64,000 bases of DNA from Odiellus spinosus (Eukaryota; Arthropoda; Arachnida; Opiliones; Phalangiidae), in assembly GCA_963920705.1 (NCBI GenBank), contig OY987226.1, positions 19,625,600 to 19,689,599 on the forward strand, given 5' to 3'. The position numbers and the translations under genes were made by a program. The notes under the pieces were generated by a model. The model was given only the letters and a program-made list of their open reading frames with translations. It searched no databases and had not been told where the DNA came from. Positions 10,092 to 22,051 of this stretch are shown here, in pieces (the first letter of the stretch is position 1; each line of letters starts with the position of its first letter).

Positions 10092-10786
10092 GCGCTGTAG
10101 AGTGCTGTGACTAATAATATTACATAAACATATTCGAAGAGAAATCTAAACATATCGATCGAAGCGATTTTTAAAATTTATGAAAAAATAAAAATACAAA
10201 AATTGCGTCACGATGATGACGTCATCATGCCTTCTACCATTAACGCGAATTGAAAGCGCGTCAATTTTGTACAAAAAAATAACAAATATTAAGAATGATA
10301 TCCAATTTGATTGTTAACCCTAATTTTTCCACTAACCCACCTTTAATAATTGTATGAAATCACTCGTGCCCACCACCCCCAAAAAAAGCAAAATAGGTGG
10401 CAGGTTACAGTTTCAAAACCGTCAGATCAGACCAATATAAGAAAATTTATCAACCTATATCAACGTTTTTAATTTCTTAGTAAATTGCAACAAAAAATAT
10501 TGCAACAAAAAATATTACACAAACAAACAACCCCAAAGCACGCGGCAAGAAATAAAACCAATAAAACGATGCGTGAAACCCACAAGTGATAAAATAAACA
10601 CGCGGAACTAAAAGAAAAGAATGTTTCGCGATCTTGATGATGACGATGATGATGGAGAAATTAAAAATGAAAGAAATAAAAAAACATTGTATTGTTGGCA
10701 CTAAGTTGAAGTTGATCTTAATTCATTTTCTGCGTTCGAGGGTGTATTGAAATATTTGATATTAGAGTAGTATCGCCTATCTCTGA
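10092..10786. other. Gene-free A/T-rich stretch
   Basis: Includes a perfect palindromic ATGATGACGTCATCAT (about 10212-10227), which contains a CRE-type TGACGTCA. No exon or repeat family seen. Confidence 0.45.
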
Positions 10787-11074
10787 CAGAGTTGCCACAG
10801 TTTTTTCAGATTCAAATTCCCTTACTTTTCCCGGTTTTCCCTGACCTTTTCCAACGATTTTTCTTGACCGTTTCAGTTTCCTACCACGGTCAGCTTCGAA
10901 TCTTTTCTGCCGATAATGATTGTCGCTTCTTGAAAGATGACGATGTTTAAATTTCCTGACTTTTCCCTGACTATTTAAAATATTTTAAAATTCCCTGACA
11001 TTTCCCTGATCTTTTTTGGTTCATTTTCAAATTCCCTAACTTTTCCCTGTTTTCCCAGGCCTGTGGCAACCCTG
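10787..11074. mobile_element. Element I1 with CAGAGTTGCCACAG ends
   Basis: Left CAGAGTTGCCACAG and right CTGTGGCAACCCTG are inverted repeats. The interior repeats TTCCCTGACTTTTCCCTG-type motifs many times. Similar CAGGGTTGCCACA elements with CCCTGAC repeats occur widely in invertebrates (from general knowledge). No matching flanks, so no TSD is claimed. Confidence 0.7.
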
Positions 11075-11340
11075 TAGTAGGCTAATTATCGCGGTTGGCT
11101 AATTAGGATCGTATCTTCTCCGGGTCTTAGTTAAAACTGTGTTACGCGAATAGCCCAATTCTTTTTCTACAAAATGAGCTCGTCCATTATTAAATACGCC
11201 CAACAAAAGTTAAGTGATACATTTTTAAATTAAAGTGTTCAGAAATAGAAGCGTTCAGATTTAGAAGGACTGACCATACTCCTGTTATTACGGTTCCCAC
11301 GCTTCGATAAAAATCGTCAAGTCATTATCGATAAATTCTT

Positions 11341-11429
11341 TCGGAGTTTGGTATATTTTGGGGTCTATTTATTGAAAGCAACATATGTAGGGGAAATCCA
11401 AGCAATTTCTCTGTCTACTGAGTTTTTGG
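11341..11429 (+). repeat. Host-repeat segment left of A3
   Basis: GTTTGGTATATTTTGGGG through CTGAGTTTTTGG recurs at 32812-32866 immediately left of A6. With the shared right flank of A1 and A3 it shows that family A copies sit at the same position of a larger repeat. Confidence 0.65.
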
Positions 11430-12082
11430 TAGAGCTCGGAATCGGATAATGAATAACTTAGGATATGCTATTTAAATCTCGGATAAATTGCTTGTTAATG
11501 TAAAGCCGGAAAAAATATAAACAGGTATCCAAAAGATACGAATTATCCGGAGATAAAATTTTGGGCTTGATTAATAAACCAATCACGAGTTTATTCAAAC
11601 GGATAATGCGAAGATGAAAATATCAGACGTTCCTCGTAATTCATGTAGAATGAAATATAATAATTATTTTTAATCTAAATTGAAAGGAATCAACTAAATT
11701 ACTACATTCTAGCTTCAAGATCTCAATTTGGATTAAAATCCGCGAAGAAACTCGAGTTTCAAATTTTCTTATCGGCGAATGAATAACTCGTGTAACGTAT
11801 CAATCTCATATAACAATGAGTACGAATAAAAAGTTTGCCTTACATTAATTAGGCAATTACGTTAATTCGAAGAAGAAATGAATATGTTTTCGCAAACGGA
11901 TAATATCTGATTGGCATTCACGATGGTCCTGTAACAATGAGTAAGAATAAAACGTTTGCCTTACATTCGGATACGTTAACTCGAATAAGAAATGGATATG
12001 TTTTTCGCGAACGGATAATATCTGATTGACAATCACGATGATCTAATTCAATAACCAAAAGTTATACGAATTCCGAGATCTA
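11430..12082 (+). mobile_element. Family A hAT-like MITE, copy A3 with internal duplication
   Basis: TAGAGCTCGGAATCGG to CCGAGATCTA. The right part is present twice: about 11813-11930 and 11933-12047 both run from ACAATGAGTA through GATAATATCTGATTG. The first unit carries the ATTAATTAGGCAATTACG variant also seen in A2, the second the standard version. Flanks GTTTTTGG and GTTTTTTGG suggest an 8-bp TSD with one T gained. Confidence 0.82.
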
Positions 12083-12088
12083 GTTTTT

Positions 12089-12193
12089 TGGCGCCTGTAA
12101 AAGTGTTGGAAGGGTGGCGCGTCGGTGATTTTGGTGCAGCGATCCAACAGGGGTAAACGGTCTAAGGTATTTTCTACCTGGCCCCTGTAAAAA
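12089..12193 (+). repeat. Host-repeat segment flanking family A, copy 2
   Basis: Matches 478-557 (GGCGCCTGTAAAAGTGTTGG, GTCTAAGGTATTTTC-ACCTGGCCC), with about 25 bp extra in the middle. Confidence 0.65.
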
Positions 12194-12712
12194 TGCAATA
12201 ACCGCGCGGCTTCTGCGTCCTGGGAAAATCGACCCTCCAGTAAACTCAGGTATTTATTATCTCATTAATATTATTAAGTAGTTCGGCGGTGGTAATTAAA
12301 AATTAGCACTAGAATGGGTGTAGCCACCGTAGCGCGAACCTATATAACTCGGCTAAGAAAATATCCGTAACCCTAGTAAGTGTTACCTAGGGAGCGATCC
12401 TCCTTACTAACAGTACCAAAGAGTAAACTAAATCTTGTTTCCGCAATATATTATATACCGTAAATAAGATAATATATAAATACGACACTTGGCCTACTTT
12501 TTCAACGATAAACTTCTTAGTCAAGACGCCTTTCACTGTCATAGATTGATACTCCGAGTGAGAATGGATCGTGGAAAACAAAATGCTTTTAGTATGATTT
12601 CATTACTTTTTGTAGGCCTATTTCCTATATATATATATTTATATATACATGTATATAAGCAAAATGTTGATTTGAGACGTATTAATATTGAGAAAAATGT
12701 TCGCTATTAGAG
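12194..12712. other. Gene-free stretch
   Basis: AT-microsatellite near 12625-12660; otherwise nothing recognised. Confidence 0.5.
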
Positions 12713-13252
12713 TAGAGCTCGGAATCAGATAATGAATAACTTAATATATCCATTGATAACTAGGCTTTATCAGATATTTTAATCTCAGATAAATTGTTCG
12801 TTAATATAAAACCACAAATTATATAAACAGACGTATCAAACAGATGCGGATTATCCGGAGATCAAATTTTAAGCTTGATTAATAAACAAATTACGCGTTT
12901 ATTCAAACGGATAATGCCAAGATAAAAATATCAGGTTTCTCAAAATCCGTGTAGAACGAAATACAACGATTATATTTTAATTTGAATTGAAAGGAACCGA
13001 CTAAATTACTACATTCCATCTCCAAGATCTCAATTTGGGTTTAAAAATAACCGCGAAGAAACTCGAGTTTCAAATTTTCATATCTGAACGAATAACTCGC
13101 GTATAACGTATCAATTTCCTATAACAATTGAGTACGAATAAAAAAATTTGCCAAAGTTTCAGAAACGTTAAACCGAATAAGAAATGGATAATATCTGATT
13201 GACATTCACGAGTATCTTATTCAATTACCAAAAGTTATACGAATTCCGAGGA
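12713..13252 (+). mobile_element. Family A hAT-like MITE, copy A4
   Basis: TAGAGCTCGGAATCAG at left; right end decayed to ATTCCGAGGACTG. Standard interior. No TSD survives. Confidence 0.8.
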
Positions 13253-13343
13253 CTGAGTGCTTTCGAAGTCACCCTGATTCGCTTCAACAAACTGCATCTT
13301 TGGTTTTATTTAACAAATTAACTTCATCCGCTAAAGCGAGTCT

Positions 13344-13505
13344 TAGTGGTCAGGGTTTGGACAAGATAATCCATAAATATTTGGTTAATCAGTTAATTAT
13401 TAATAATAATCAGTTAAATATTCGCGAGTTCAGTGCTTTTATCATTTCAAATTATGAATAAAGATAAAACAAACAGAAATTATCTTGTCCAAACCTCGAC
13501 CTCTA
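13344..13505 (+). mobile_element. Family B hAT-like MITE, copy B2
   Basis: TAGTGGTCAGGGTTTGG to CCTCGACCTCTA. Flanks GCGAGTCT (13336-13343) and GCGAGTCG (13506-13513) match at 7 of 8. It has inserted into a block related to the G right flank (GTCGTCACGTGCCGTAACTA follows). Confidence 0.82.
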
Positions 13506-13513
13506 GCGAGTCG

Positions 13514-14307
13514 TCACGTGCCGTAACTAACGTGACCCAAGAAGACCATCTTGTTTAAGGGTACGCAGCAGCCTCCTTTTGTATAATTCAACATTGATTT
13601 AGACTATATACGGAGTCACTACTTTGGAAAGCCCTTAAAGTTATTATAAGAAAACGATCCTGATGCTATGGAATTTCGGTTCTTCCCGAGGTTGAGACGA
13701 CGCTATCGTCTGGATTTATACTTTTTTAAACTCTCCGATTCAAAATTTTATATTAAAATTCTCCGGTTATATCAAAACCGAGTTGCGGAATCCGTACCAC
13801 TCGCTCCGACTGGTCCAAAATGAAATTTCGAATCCCGTACCAGTCAAAAATCCGAAATAAAGAATTCTTTAGATTCGTTTTCGCTTATCTTTTTTCAATT
13901 TGATAATCCAAAAAAAAAAAAAAAAAAAAAAATGTGGGTGGAGGTGGAGGGGGGGCACGATCGAATGCCTGATTTGGAAAACGCGCTACCGAGCGGATCG
14001 AGAGAGAAAGAAAAAAACCGACTGATAACCGAGTTTCAATCTGATTCGAAAGTTATATACTCGAAATATCCGACGCAAAAGGGACCAAATGAAAAAAAAT
14101 TTAAAAACGTTTTTTTCCGGTGCGCGGCCAAGTTATTTTACCCTATTTTGAAAAAAAGAAAGGAAAGTTTCTGCCGGCGAAAAACTGATACCGAGACCCG
14201 AAAAATATATAAAGAGATTTTACGGTATTATAAAGGGAGAATACAGCAGACGACAATGATTATTTTTCTATCCATTTACTAAGTGTTTAAAGGGAAAACG
14301 TATTCTA
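13514..14307. other. Gene-free stretch with poly(A) tract
   Basis: G-type end block (CGTAACTAACGTGACC ... GACCATCTTGTTT) at 13520-13556, an A run ending at 13931, and an unrecognised open frame 13932-14282 directly after it. Nothing assignable. Confidence 0.45.
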
Positions 14308-14395
14308 GAATTTTCAAACAATTTTAAGACACGTTTTTGATGTTTAAATTAATTTCTAAAGTTTGGTAGTGTTTGAATGTAAGTAAATATAAATT
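14308..14395 (+). repeat. Dispersed repeat shared with 60211-60302, copy 1
   Basis: Shared landmarks TTTTCAAACAATT, AGACACGT, GTCTAAATTAATTTCTAAA-like and TTGAATGTAAGTAAATA. Ends are not clear; no inverted repeats seen. Confidence 0.65.
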
Positions 14396-14640
14396 CGGAC
14401 CAATCATATCATTTCAGCCTTCAACAGTGTTCTAACATAGGCCGGCGTTCGATGACAAGACCTTTTGTTTGGACATTACAAGCAATTGAAGGCTGAAAAA
14501 CGTGTATAAAAATTGTTTGGAAGTTCTCAAACTTCTGGAAAACCTTTCTATTCAAGAATTTTTCACGGGTTTTTGTTAATACAGATTGAGGTCTTTTCTC
14601 CGTGTAAAAAGTGGTATTATTAAAATATAAATACACTTTA

Positions 14641-14920
14641 GCTGCGTTCATACTAAGCCTTGGGATCGATTTAAACTGATTCAAAACGTTTGGCTAGAGT
14701 CGTGTGAACGGGAAACCGTCTTTTCTCTAATCGATTTGATTCGATTTCACGAAACTGCTTCAGGAACCAGTTTCATACCGATTTGGTTTCAACAACCGAG
14801 AGATGAAGCTACAACAAATCGATTTATAAAAATAATGCGTGAACACGTGACGCATTCCTGGCGATATCGGTTTGATTTTACAGTTTCAAATCGATTAGGA
14901 AATTTTAGTGTGACCGTAGC
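14641..14920 (+). mobile_element. Family E MITE, copy E3, TTTA flanks
   Basis: GCTGCGTTCATACTAAGCC to GTGTGACCGTAGC, 280 bp, with TTTA at 14637-14640 and 14921-14924. One of the two best-preserved ends of the family. Confidence 0.88.
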
Positions 14921-14924
14921 TTTA

Positions 14925-15780
14925 GTTTTGGGGTCCCTAACCCTTTAAACTGAGATAAGTTTTTTGTAACTTACTCGGAAAGTAAGCTTTGAACTATAAA
15001 GGAATTTGGCACGCCGTGTTACGTGTTTATTTTAATTAATACAGCCAAAGGCATGGTCCTGCCGATTCGATTCCTTATTTTAAGCCCGAGATAGATTCAA
15101 CGCGTATATACAGAGCGCTCCTCTGGCGGCTTTAAAGTTATCCCCTTTTTCGAGGGTTTATTGGGATCTCACGTTTGTACGAGAGAAAGGGTGGAAAAAA
15201 GAACATTTTTTTTTATATTGGACGGTATATATTTCTCTCGCTTGATATTTAGGGATACGGGTGTAAAAAGAAGAAAGGCGAAGCTGCAGTATAGGAGCGC
15301 CGAAAATTTGATCTCGGAGCTGAAATGATGGAAACTCTAGGGTAAAGGTGGTAAGAAGGGAGGGGTTGAGTGGTACGTAACACTCGCAGGCAAGCCGACG
15401 ACTGATAAGAACTAACACGAACTGAACTGTAACTGTAAATGCACGTATACGTTATATATATCGGCTTCTTATTGAGAGAACTATCCGTTAAGCCTCGGTC
15501 TAGACGCGATAAGACGCTATAAGCGCGTATACCTAAGTGGAACTCGGCTGGTTTCGATCTTGCCCCTGGCCGAAACTATAGTTTTGAGAAAAGGAACCAA
15601 GAGAAAGTTTCCGCGTACGACTAGCTATCTTTAATAAAACTAATCTTGTTTCGAGTTGGATTGCGCAAACTTTCTGTTTCACATTGTATACAATTAAGGA
15701 AAAGGGATACAAGAGTTTAATTTGATTTTATGTCGAGAATATACCCAAATTTCCCGAAATATTATTCAAATTAGCTATTA
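14925..15780. other. Gene-free stretch
   Basis: GC-moderate, with TATATA runs and open frames of unknown meaning (for example 15158-15418 on the minus strand). No domain or element recognised. Confidence 0.45.
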
Positions 15781-15787
15781 CCCGAGT

Positions 15788-15945
15788 TGGAAATCAGGGT
15801 TTGGACAAAATAATCCTCAAATATCAGTTAATCAGTTAATCATAAAAAAATAATCGGAAAATTATTCGCGATTACATTGGAATAATTTCAAATTATGAAT
15901 AAAGATAAAATAATCAGAAATTTCTAGTCCAAATCCTGATCTCTA
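15788..15945 (+). mobile_element. Family B hAT-like MITE, copy B3
   Basis: TGGAAATCAGGGTTTGG to CCTGATCTCTA. Flanks ACCCGAGT and GCCCGAGT match at 7 of 8. Confidence 0.85.
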
Positions 15946-17099
15946 GCCCGAGTCAAAAATTACGGACTTTAAATAATGATAATGATTATTATAAATTAGT
16001 TATGTCATATATTAAAATTACTGCCATTTGGGAGAGATTTCCGTTAATCGAACCACATAAATAACGATAGTTTTTGACTATTTAGGACCCGAGGAGGTAA
16101 AAAAAAAACTCCAACCAGGGGAAGCTTGAAAAAACTTATTTGAAAATCTGAAATTTCCATGCTAAAATCCCATAGAATGCAACATAGGTTAGGTTGGGTT
16201 ATGAAAACTTCAAATTTTCAAAAACGTTTTTCTCAATCTTCAAACGTTTGGAGATTTTTAAGTATATTTTCTGAACTCACTCACGAGGCCCTAATTAGTC
16301 TTAAACTATCGTTATTTGGTTAGGAAAGGGGGATAGGTTATTGGAAATCTTGCCGAATTTTCTCTTATTTTCTACCAGGTCTTTCTTCGTTAAACACCAA
16401 GCAAAAATTATCTAAATTATAGAACTATTAAATTAAGCATAATCGACGTTTTAAATACGTGACTTGTGTCTCGCGATACGCTAAAAACGGAAAGAAACTC
16501 GCGGAGCTTGATTTGGAATAAAAACTCAAATCCAATCGGAGTTTGTAATGAAGCCTATAATAATCCAATTTGACTTTGCGTTTGTAATTTATAGCCTAAT
16601 GACTCGATAGAGTTGTTGACCCATGCCTACTATCAGAAGTTAATAAATGTATGAATTATATTTACTTCTGGTATTTGGGGATTAAATGGTTAGACAGAAA
16701 ATTTTAAAAATAAATTTGTCGAATCTATACAAAAAAAATGCTATCCGATTGGAATTCGCGTTATGGCAAACATTTTGAAAAAAAACAAGCAAAAAATTCC
16801 TATACTTTAGTTTTCCGGGAAAAATATTATTTCAATTCGCGACGCGGGGTTTTTATATTCAGCGTTCGCGGAAAACATTCCAATGTTTGAAAGGTTTCTA
16901 GGAATATTAAACGGGTTGGATATGAAAGCGGATTTTGATTCAGGTTTAAATCGCCTTTTCCTGGAATGTATCGTCGGCAATGCGCGTCAGCCTTTGTCAA
17001 TCCACAAAAACGAACAACGAGTATAAAAATAAATAACATTAACTATAAACCTATTTCCGCCACAAAACTCGTCAGAGGCGAAAGAGTGGATTTTTTAGG
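15946..17099. other. Gene-free A/T-rich stretch
   Basis: No exon, RNA gene or repeat family recognised. Confidence 0.5.
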
Positions 17100-17352
17100 A
17101 GGGAGCCGACAGAGAGAATTTAGAAAGGGAGTGGAAGGTGGGGTTTGTAATGTAGCGCAACGTCGTCTGCTAAACTTATCTGGCCAGGCCGATTTCCGGC
17201 ATGATGCGTTTGTAAGCTATCTAAACCGGAAATTCGCCTGGCCTGAAAGCTCGACATTCAAGGAACGCGACGACGTTTTGGGCGTTATCACGTTTAGTAG
17301 AGTGAAAGGGTGGACCTTCCACTCCCTTTCTAAATTCTCTCTGGAGCCGATT
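17100..17352. mobile_element. Single-copy inverted-repeat element
   Basis: Arms GAGAGAATTTAGAAAGGG-AGTGGAAGGT and its complement ACCTTCCACT-CCCTTTCTAAATTCTC, with inner pairs AACGTCGTC/GACGACGTT and CCAGGCCGATTTCCGG/CCGGAAATTCGCCTGG. The 140-codon open frame across it is explained by this structure and not by a gene. No TSD settled. Confidence 0.7.
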
Positions 17353-19080
17353 AGAAAAATATTAACCTCAAATACGAGCGAGACATAGGAAGAGAGAAAC
17401 TTAATGAGCAAGAGAAAATTGTTTTTAGGGCAGAAAATAGCGTAAAAAATGGATAAAAACTAAATATTGGTCATAAATGGACTTATGCTTGGTGTATATA
17501 AAAGTCATTTCAAAATAAAGCTAATTTTTGTCATTTTGAAAAGCAATTCAATATAGCTAATCACGGAATAGGATTAATCACGTGAACCTAAACGAGTTAT
17601 CAAAAGGTGACTTCGACCAGTTAATTTCTAAATATTTAATTATAAATTACTGTAAAAAAAGGCTTACCACAGCGAAAAAAAATTATAATTTAAGTATTAC
17701 CGATAAAATTTTTCATTTTTACACTCGGAAAAGCTCTTTCTGGATGATTTTAAGCTAAGCCTAATTCGAGACAAATTTCGTTTGAAAGTAAAAAAAGGTT
17801 TGAGGCACGCGCTTTTGGCGGGAACGTTGCCATGGTTACACTCCGATAGAACGGGTGTCAAGAGTGAGTGAGAATCTATAATTGGCTGAAAAATCGGCTT
17901 TTTAAATCATTTTGAAATTTGTTTTTACTAATTTAAATAGATAAATATTGATAAATATTAAGAAGTAGTAGTCATGTATTGAAAACAGGTTTCCTGGTAA
18001 CTTTGGCTAGCTACGAATAAAATTTGATCCAAGTTCTAAACTCTAAATTTCATGATCAAAGGGAGACGTTTAGGATGGTTGATAGGTGCCTTGAGAAAAA
18101 TTAATAGCTTTTCGTTACATTTATTTAAAGCCCAAACGTATATAATAGTTCATTCGGAATTAGTTTTACCAAAGCCTAAGCCGCGAATATTTTTCGTTTG
18201 GTTAATCGATAAGATACTCGAGTAACCGTTCGTATAAAGTGTCCGCGGGAGTAAAGAGCGCTCTTATAATAAGGGGATCAAGCTTATTAGAAATCCCAAG
18301 TTGTATAAGCGCCGAGGAGGAGCCCGAAGACGACGGAAGATAAGAGTCGAAACGAGATCCGTCTAAAGAATCCCATCTCCCAGCCGCGCAGATATATATA
18401 GAAAAGAAAGAAGCCCCGATGGCAATGAGATAAAAAAAGGAATGAATAAGGCCCGCAGCGCGAGTGAGTGTGGCTAGGAGGAGGTAGGAGAGGACGAAGG
18501 AATAAAGAGTGTTGGTCGTGGTCGGGGAACGTAATTCCACTCCTAAAGACAAAAGGAAGCCGCGACGCCGAGCTCTCCTTCCTCGCGCTTTGCGGATGGG
18601 CAAGGTGGGGTGCGGGTCACCAACCGAGAGAAAGAGAATGCGCTAATAAAAAAGGCAAGCCCGCTGTATAATCGAGGCTTCAACCCACCGTCCACGCCCC
18701 CTAGACCCTACCCTGCCGCCAAAAGAGCGACCGAAAAGGACTAAAAAGAGAAAAAAGAAGAATAAGAGTCGAAAGAGGAAGAAACGTCTCGGTAGAGACA
18801 CCGTATATATACCTATAGCGTAACGTAACCTCGCTTAACGTAAACTTTAACTTAGATAAAATCGGGTCTCTGCAGATATTGTTACTCCAAACGAGATTGT
18901 ACGCCCCTATATTACATATAGTTGCGAGAGGAGCCACGGTGAAAATATTTAGGTGTGACGCCGCGGGGCTATAAGTGTACATAGGAGAGATGGTGCCGGA
19001 GGAGTCATAAATGTTACTTGACTTTCGCCCCCGCAACACTGACTCTACCACCCTAAACTACGTAACTATAGCGACATCCA
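17353..19080. other. Gene-free stretch with possible regulatory cluster
   Basis: Holds a TTTTGGCGGGAA next to GTTGCCATGGTTAC at 17813-17839 (see findings). Higher-GC 18200-19050 carries open frames on the minus strand (133 and 116 codons, the first with two hydrophobic segments) that I cannot match to any family. Confidence 0.4.
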
Positions 19081-19242
19081 CGCAACTTTGAAACCGTTTC
19101 GAATGTTCATCAACTTTTCAAGCAAATAATTAAATTTTTTGACGAATCTTAACTCTATATACAGCTGACCCCAAAAAGTTTCCATTTTGACCTTTCTGAA
19201 AAGGTTAAAAACGATTTGAAATTCTCCCAGTGTGAGCGCAGC
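19081..19242. mobile_element. E-related short MITE, copy AA2
   Basis: ACTTTGAAACCGTTTC near the left and GTGTGAGCGCAGC at the right match AA1. Left terminus decayed. Confidence 0.45.
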
Positions 19243-19312
19243 TTGCGCTATAGACGAGATATAGACGCAACAGCCAACAGTTTGGTAAGAACAAGATGGT
19301 CAAGCTTGGTGG

Positions 19313-19523
19313 ATATTATGTAATTTAGATCAAAATAAAAAAGTATTCGATATTTTTCTAGACCTGAACTTTGATGCTGCGAGCCATTACGCTCTTTTAA
19401 GCAAACTAAAAAAAAACATCGATATCAGAGGCTTGCCATTAAAATGGTTTAATAGCTTTCTTGACGGGCGAATATCTGGCAATGTTAAAGTAATAACTTT
19501 CCTATATTTTGCTATTCAAGAAC
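19313..19523 (+). pseudogene. Non-LTR retrotransposon reverse-transcriptase fragment
   Basis: The frame starting with ATA at 19313 reads about 67 codons without a stop. It contains FLDLNFDAASHYALLSKL followed after a few residues by IRGLPLKWFNSFLDGR. This matches the LINE reverse-transcriptase block usually seen as FLDLSKAFDTVxHxxLLxKLxxYGIRGxxLxWFxSYLxxR, which includes the first catalytic Asp of the polymerase (here the D of FLDL). The KA of SKAFD appears deleted. The fragment has no upstream endonuclease, no downstream YxDD block and no 3' tail. Its downstream end is cut by hAT-like element B4, whose 8-bp target duplication lies at its edge. It resembles Jockey, CR1 and L2-type LINEs, which cannot be told apart from this piece. 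It is a dead 5'- and 3'-truncated relic. Confidence 0.82.
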
Positions 19524-19706
19524 TAGAGATCGGGGTTTGGACAAAATAATCCACAACTATCAGTTAATCAATCAGTTAATCATAAAAAATAATCGGAAAA
19601 TTATTCGCGATTACATTGGATTTATCATAGGCTTTCCTCGAAAAATTTTAAGTTATGAATAAAGATAAAATAATCAGAAATTTTCTTGTCCGAACCCCGA
19701 TCTCTA
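19524..19706 (+). mobile_element. Family B hAT-like MITE, copy B4, TSD TCAAGAAC
   Basis: TAGAGATCGGGGTTTGGAC to GTCCGAACCCCGATCTCTA, 183 bp, with perfect 8-bp TSD TCAAGAAC at 19516-19523 and 19707-19714. It cuts the RT relic. Best-preserved ends of the family. Confidence 0.92.
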
Positions 19707-19714
19707 TCAAGAAC

Positions 19715-20626
19715 AATTGTAGTATTGGGAAAAGAGGAGGCGGATTGATACATAATTTTAAACCTTCTAGGAAAAAGTAGTCGTTACAAGTTCACTCATT
19801 TCAACACGATTCCCATTTGTTTTTGGTACTGATGGTAATAGATTAGTCTAGATTTATTTATTCTATACTCTTGAAGACACCAAATCTCAGTTCCAGCTAC
19901 TATTTGTTTATCTTAATATAAAATAATTTTCCGGAAAAATATTCCCTTTTCCCTGTGTGAATTTGGTACTGAAAAGCATCTAAGTCAGGTTATTCTATTT
20001 TTAAACTTCTCCGACTTGAACTTAAGCCTTTCGATCAATATTAAAAATTAACTAATATTTTATCGAGTTCCATCCCTACGAGGGAATCGTAATAACTTGG
20101 TATTCGAACGCATTTATTCGGACAGTTAGTTTTAAGTAAACTTCTCGGAACGTATTTTTCCCCGGGTAACGTCGGTTCACTTAATCCCCTTGGAGACGGA
20201 CAATATATTTAAGTTTTTTAAAAACTATATATTGAATAGCGCAAGGGGATTGAGAAAACTCTTTTCCACAGAAATGAAAACGGAAACCAAACTATACGCG
20301 TACAAGATCAATAGCTTATCGCGCGAGCGCTCGGTCACGGAGAAATAACACGGAGAAATAACGTGGAGGACAGGTCGCGCAAATAGGGTGAAAGCCTGTG
20401 AAGGGGTGAAACGGCTAATTAGTCAGGAATTAGGTGGGATACATCCTCATTTTTCGGGTAGAGAAGGGAGTGTCAGTCCAGAGTTAAGCTCTGAATCGAT
20501 AATTTACAGTTTGCTCTGCAAAATTACCGTTATTTAGAAATTAAAAATTATATTTTTTGGCTTTAAAAGTGAAAATATTGCTAAAAGAGGTCAAAGTTCA
20601 CCTATAATCATCTATAAGTCTAATAG
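19715..20626. other. Gene-free stretch
   Basis: Contains a short imperfect hairpin 20183-20252 (AATCCCCTTG against CAAGGGGATT around an AT-rich centre). Otherwise nothing recognised. Confidence 0.45.
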
Positions 20627-20942
20627 CAAGAATCCATTCAGGTTCCATAAGAACATGGGAGGGCCGCGATTCAATAACCATCCTCCCAAACTTTGTGGCA
20701 AAAGTTCGTCCGCTTCGAATCGATTTTTCAAGTAAATCGCTCCTGACATCTATTATTAACCCGCGCCACTAACGACCTTGACATTATATTATGGGTAATA
20801 AAAATGGAGCCGACCGAAAAAAGATCTAAGCGTACAAATGTTGCGAAAATTGCAGACGAACTTTTTTTACAAAGTTTGGGAGGATGGTACCAGAGGCTAA
20901 AGCTATGCTCCCATATTTTTATGGAACCTGAATGGATTCTTG
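20627..20942 (+). mobile_element. Family F MITE, copy F2 (no TSD)
   Basis: 316 bp, complete ends CAAGAATCCATTCAGG and complement. Flanks CTAATAG and GTATAGC do not match, unlike the other four copies, so this one may have recombined or lost its TSD. Confidence 0.88.
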
Positions 20943-21538
20943 GTATAGCATTACGAATGCTCCACCAACTTATACTAAACACTGTCGGTGATTCTTTGGC
21001 CTCATTCCCCCAAGGACCCCTTATCGAGCTTCAGCCGCGCTGAGTCCTATACATTATAGAGACGAGTTTACTTCAACAAATCCCAGCAGCCACGCTGTAG
21101 CGTAGCAAAAAAAGATTCTCGTATATCGTATAGGAGAGTTGCGTGGTATTTCTCACCCGATAAGTTTATATACGAACTGAAAGAATCGCGACGAATCAAG
21201 CCTAGTTTTCAACGCATTCTTAGCGTCCGAACATTCAGGCGTGCGAATTTCTTTCCTTTGGAAAAATGGTCCAGCCCGTTTATAGATAGCTTGGTCCCCG
21301 GATATGGACAGACAGACGGAGCAAGGGACTAAAGCGGAAGAAATAGTACGAAGAAAAAGGGGTCGGGGTTATCGCGTGCGCCGCGCGTGGCGTTTAGTTT
21401 GTATATAAGTAGACATGGAATAAGGTATATAAAATACTAGGAAAATAAGGGTCAACTTCACATCAGGGAACCCGAGGACCGACTTTAACCGTATATACTC
21501 AGATTCTTGAATCGTTGAATGCGGGCAGCAAGACTAAA
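20943..21538. other. Gene-free stretch
   Basis: GC-moderate, no exon or element recognised. Confidence 0.5.
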
Positions 21539-21853
21539 ATTACGGTTACACTAGAATTGCTTAATCAATTTGAGACGGTAGAATCAAACCGATATTCAAA
21601 TCGCCAAGAATCATTTTTAACGCCATGATTATAAATCGGTTTATTGTAGAACTTTTCATTCGTAGGTTATTGAATTGGAATCGATATTTATCTATCGGTT
21701 GTTGAAACCGAATCGGTATGAAACTGGTTCCCGAAGCAGTTTCGAGAAATCGAATCAATTAGATTCGAGAAAAGACGGTTTCCTGTTCACACGACTCGAG
21801 CGAATCGTTTTGAAACGGTTTAAATCGATTCCAAGGTCTAGTATGAAGGCAGC
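21539..21853 (-). mobile_element. Family E MITE, copy E4
   Basis: Reverse E from TTACGGTTACACTAG to TATGAAGGCAGC. TAAA on both sides (21535-21538 and 21854-21857), the complement of the TTTA seen at E2 and E3. Confidence 0.8.
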
Positions 21854-22051
21854 TAAACACTGTGATATATAAGAGCGTCATATAGGGATACATTAACGTT
21901 CCCGCGTTTAAATATTTAGTATAATTGTTTTCCAAGCAAGCCTACTAAGTGGCTAAACGAATAAACAATTATTTTTTCCGAGTATGTGTTTTCATCAGCT
22001 CTCTTAAACTGGAATTTCACTAGTTGAGTTTCAGGCGGAATCTACAATATA

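Noticed and set aside
16966..17388. 140-codon plus-strand ORF
   Set aside because: It spans an inverted-repeat element with matching arms, which accounts for the open frame; no domain recognised.
18202..18603. 133-codon minus-strand ORF with two hydrophobic stretches
   Set aside because: Lies in GC-rich sequence where stops are rarer; no family match and no gene signals.
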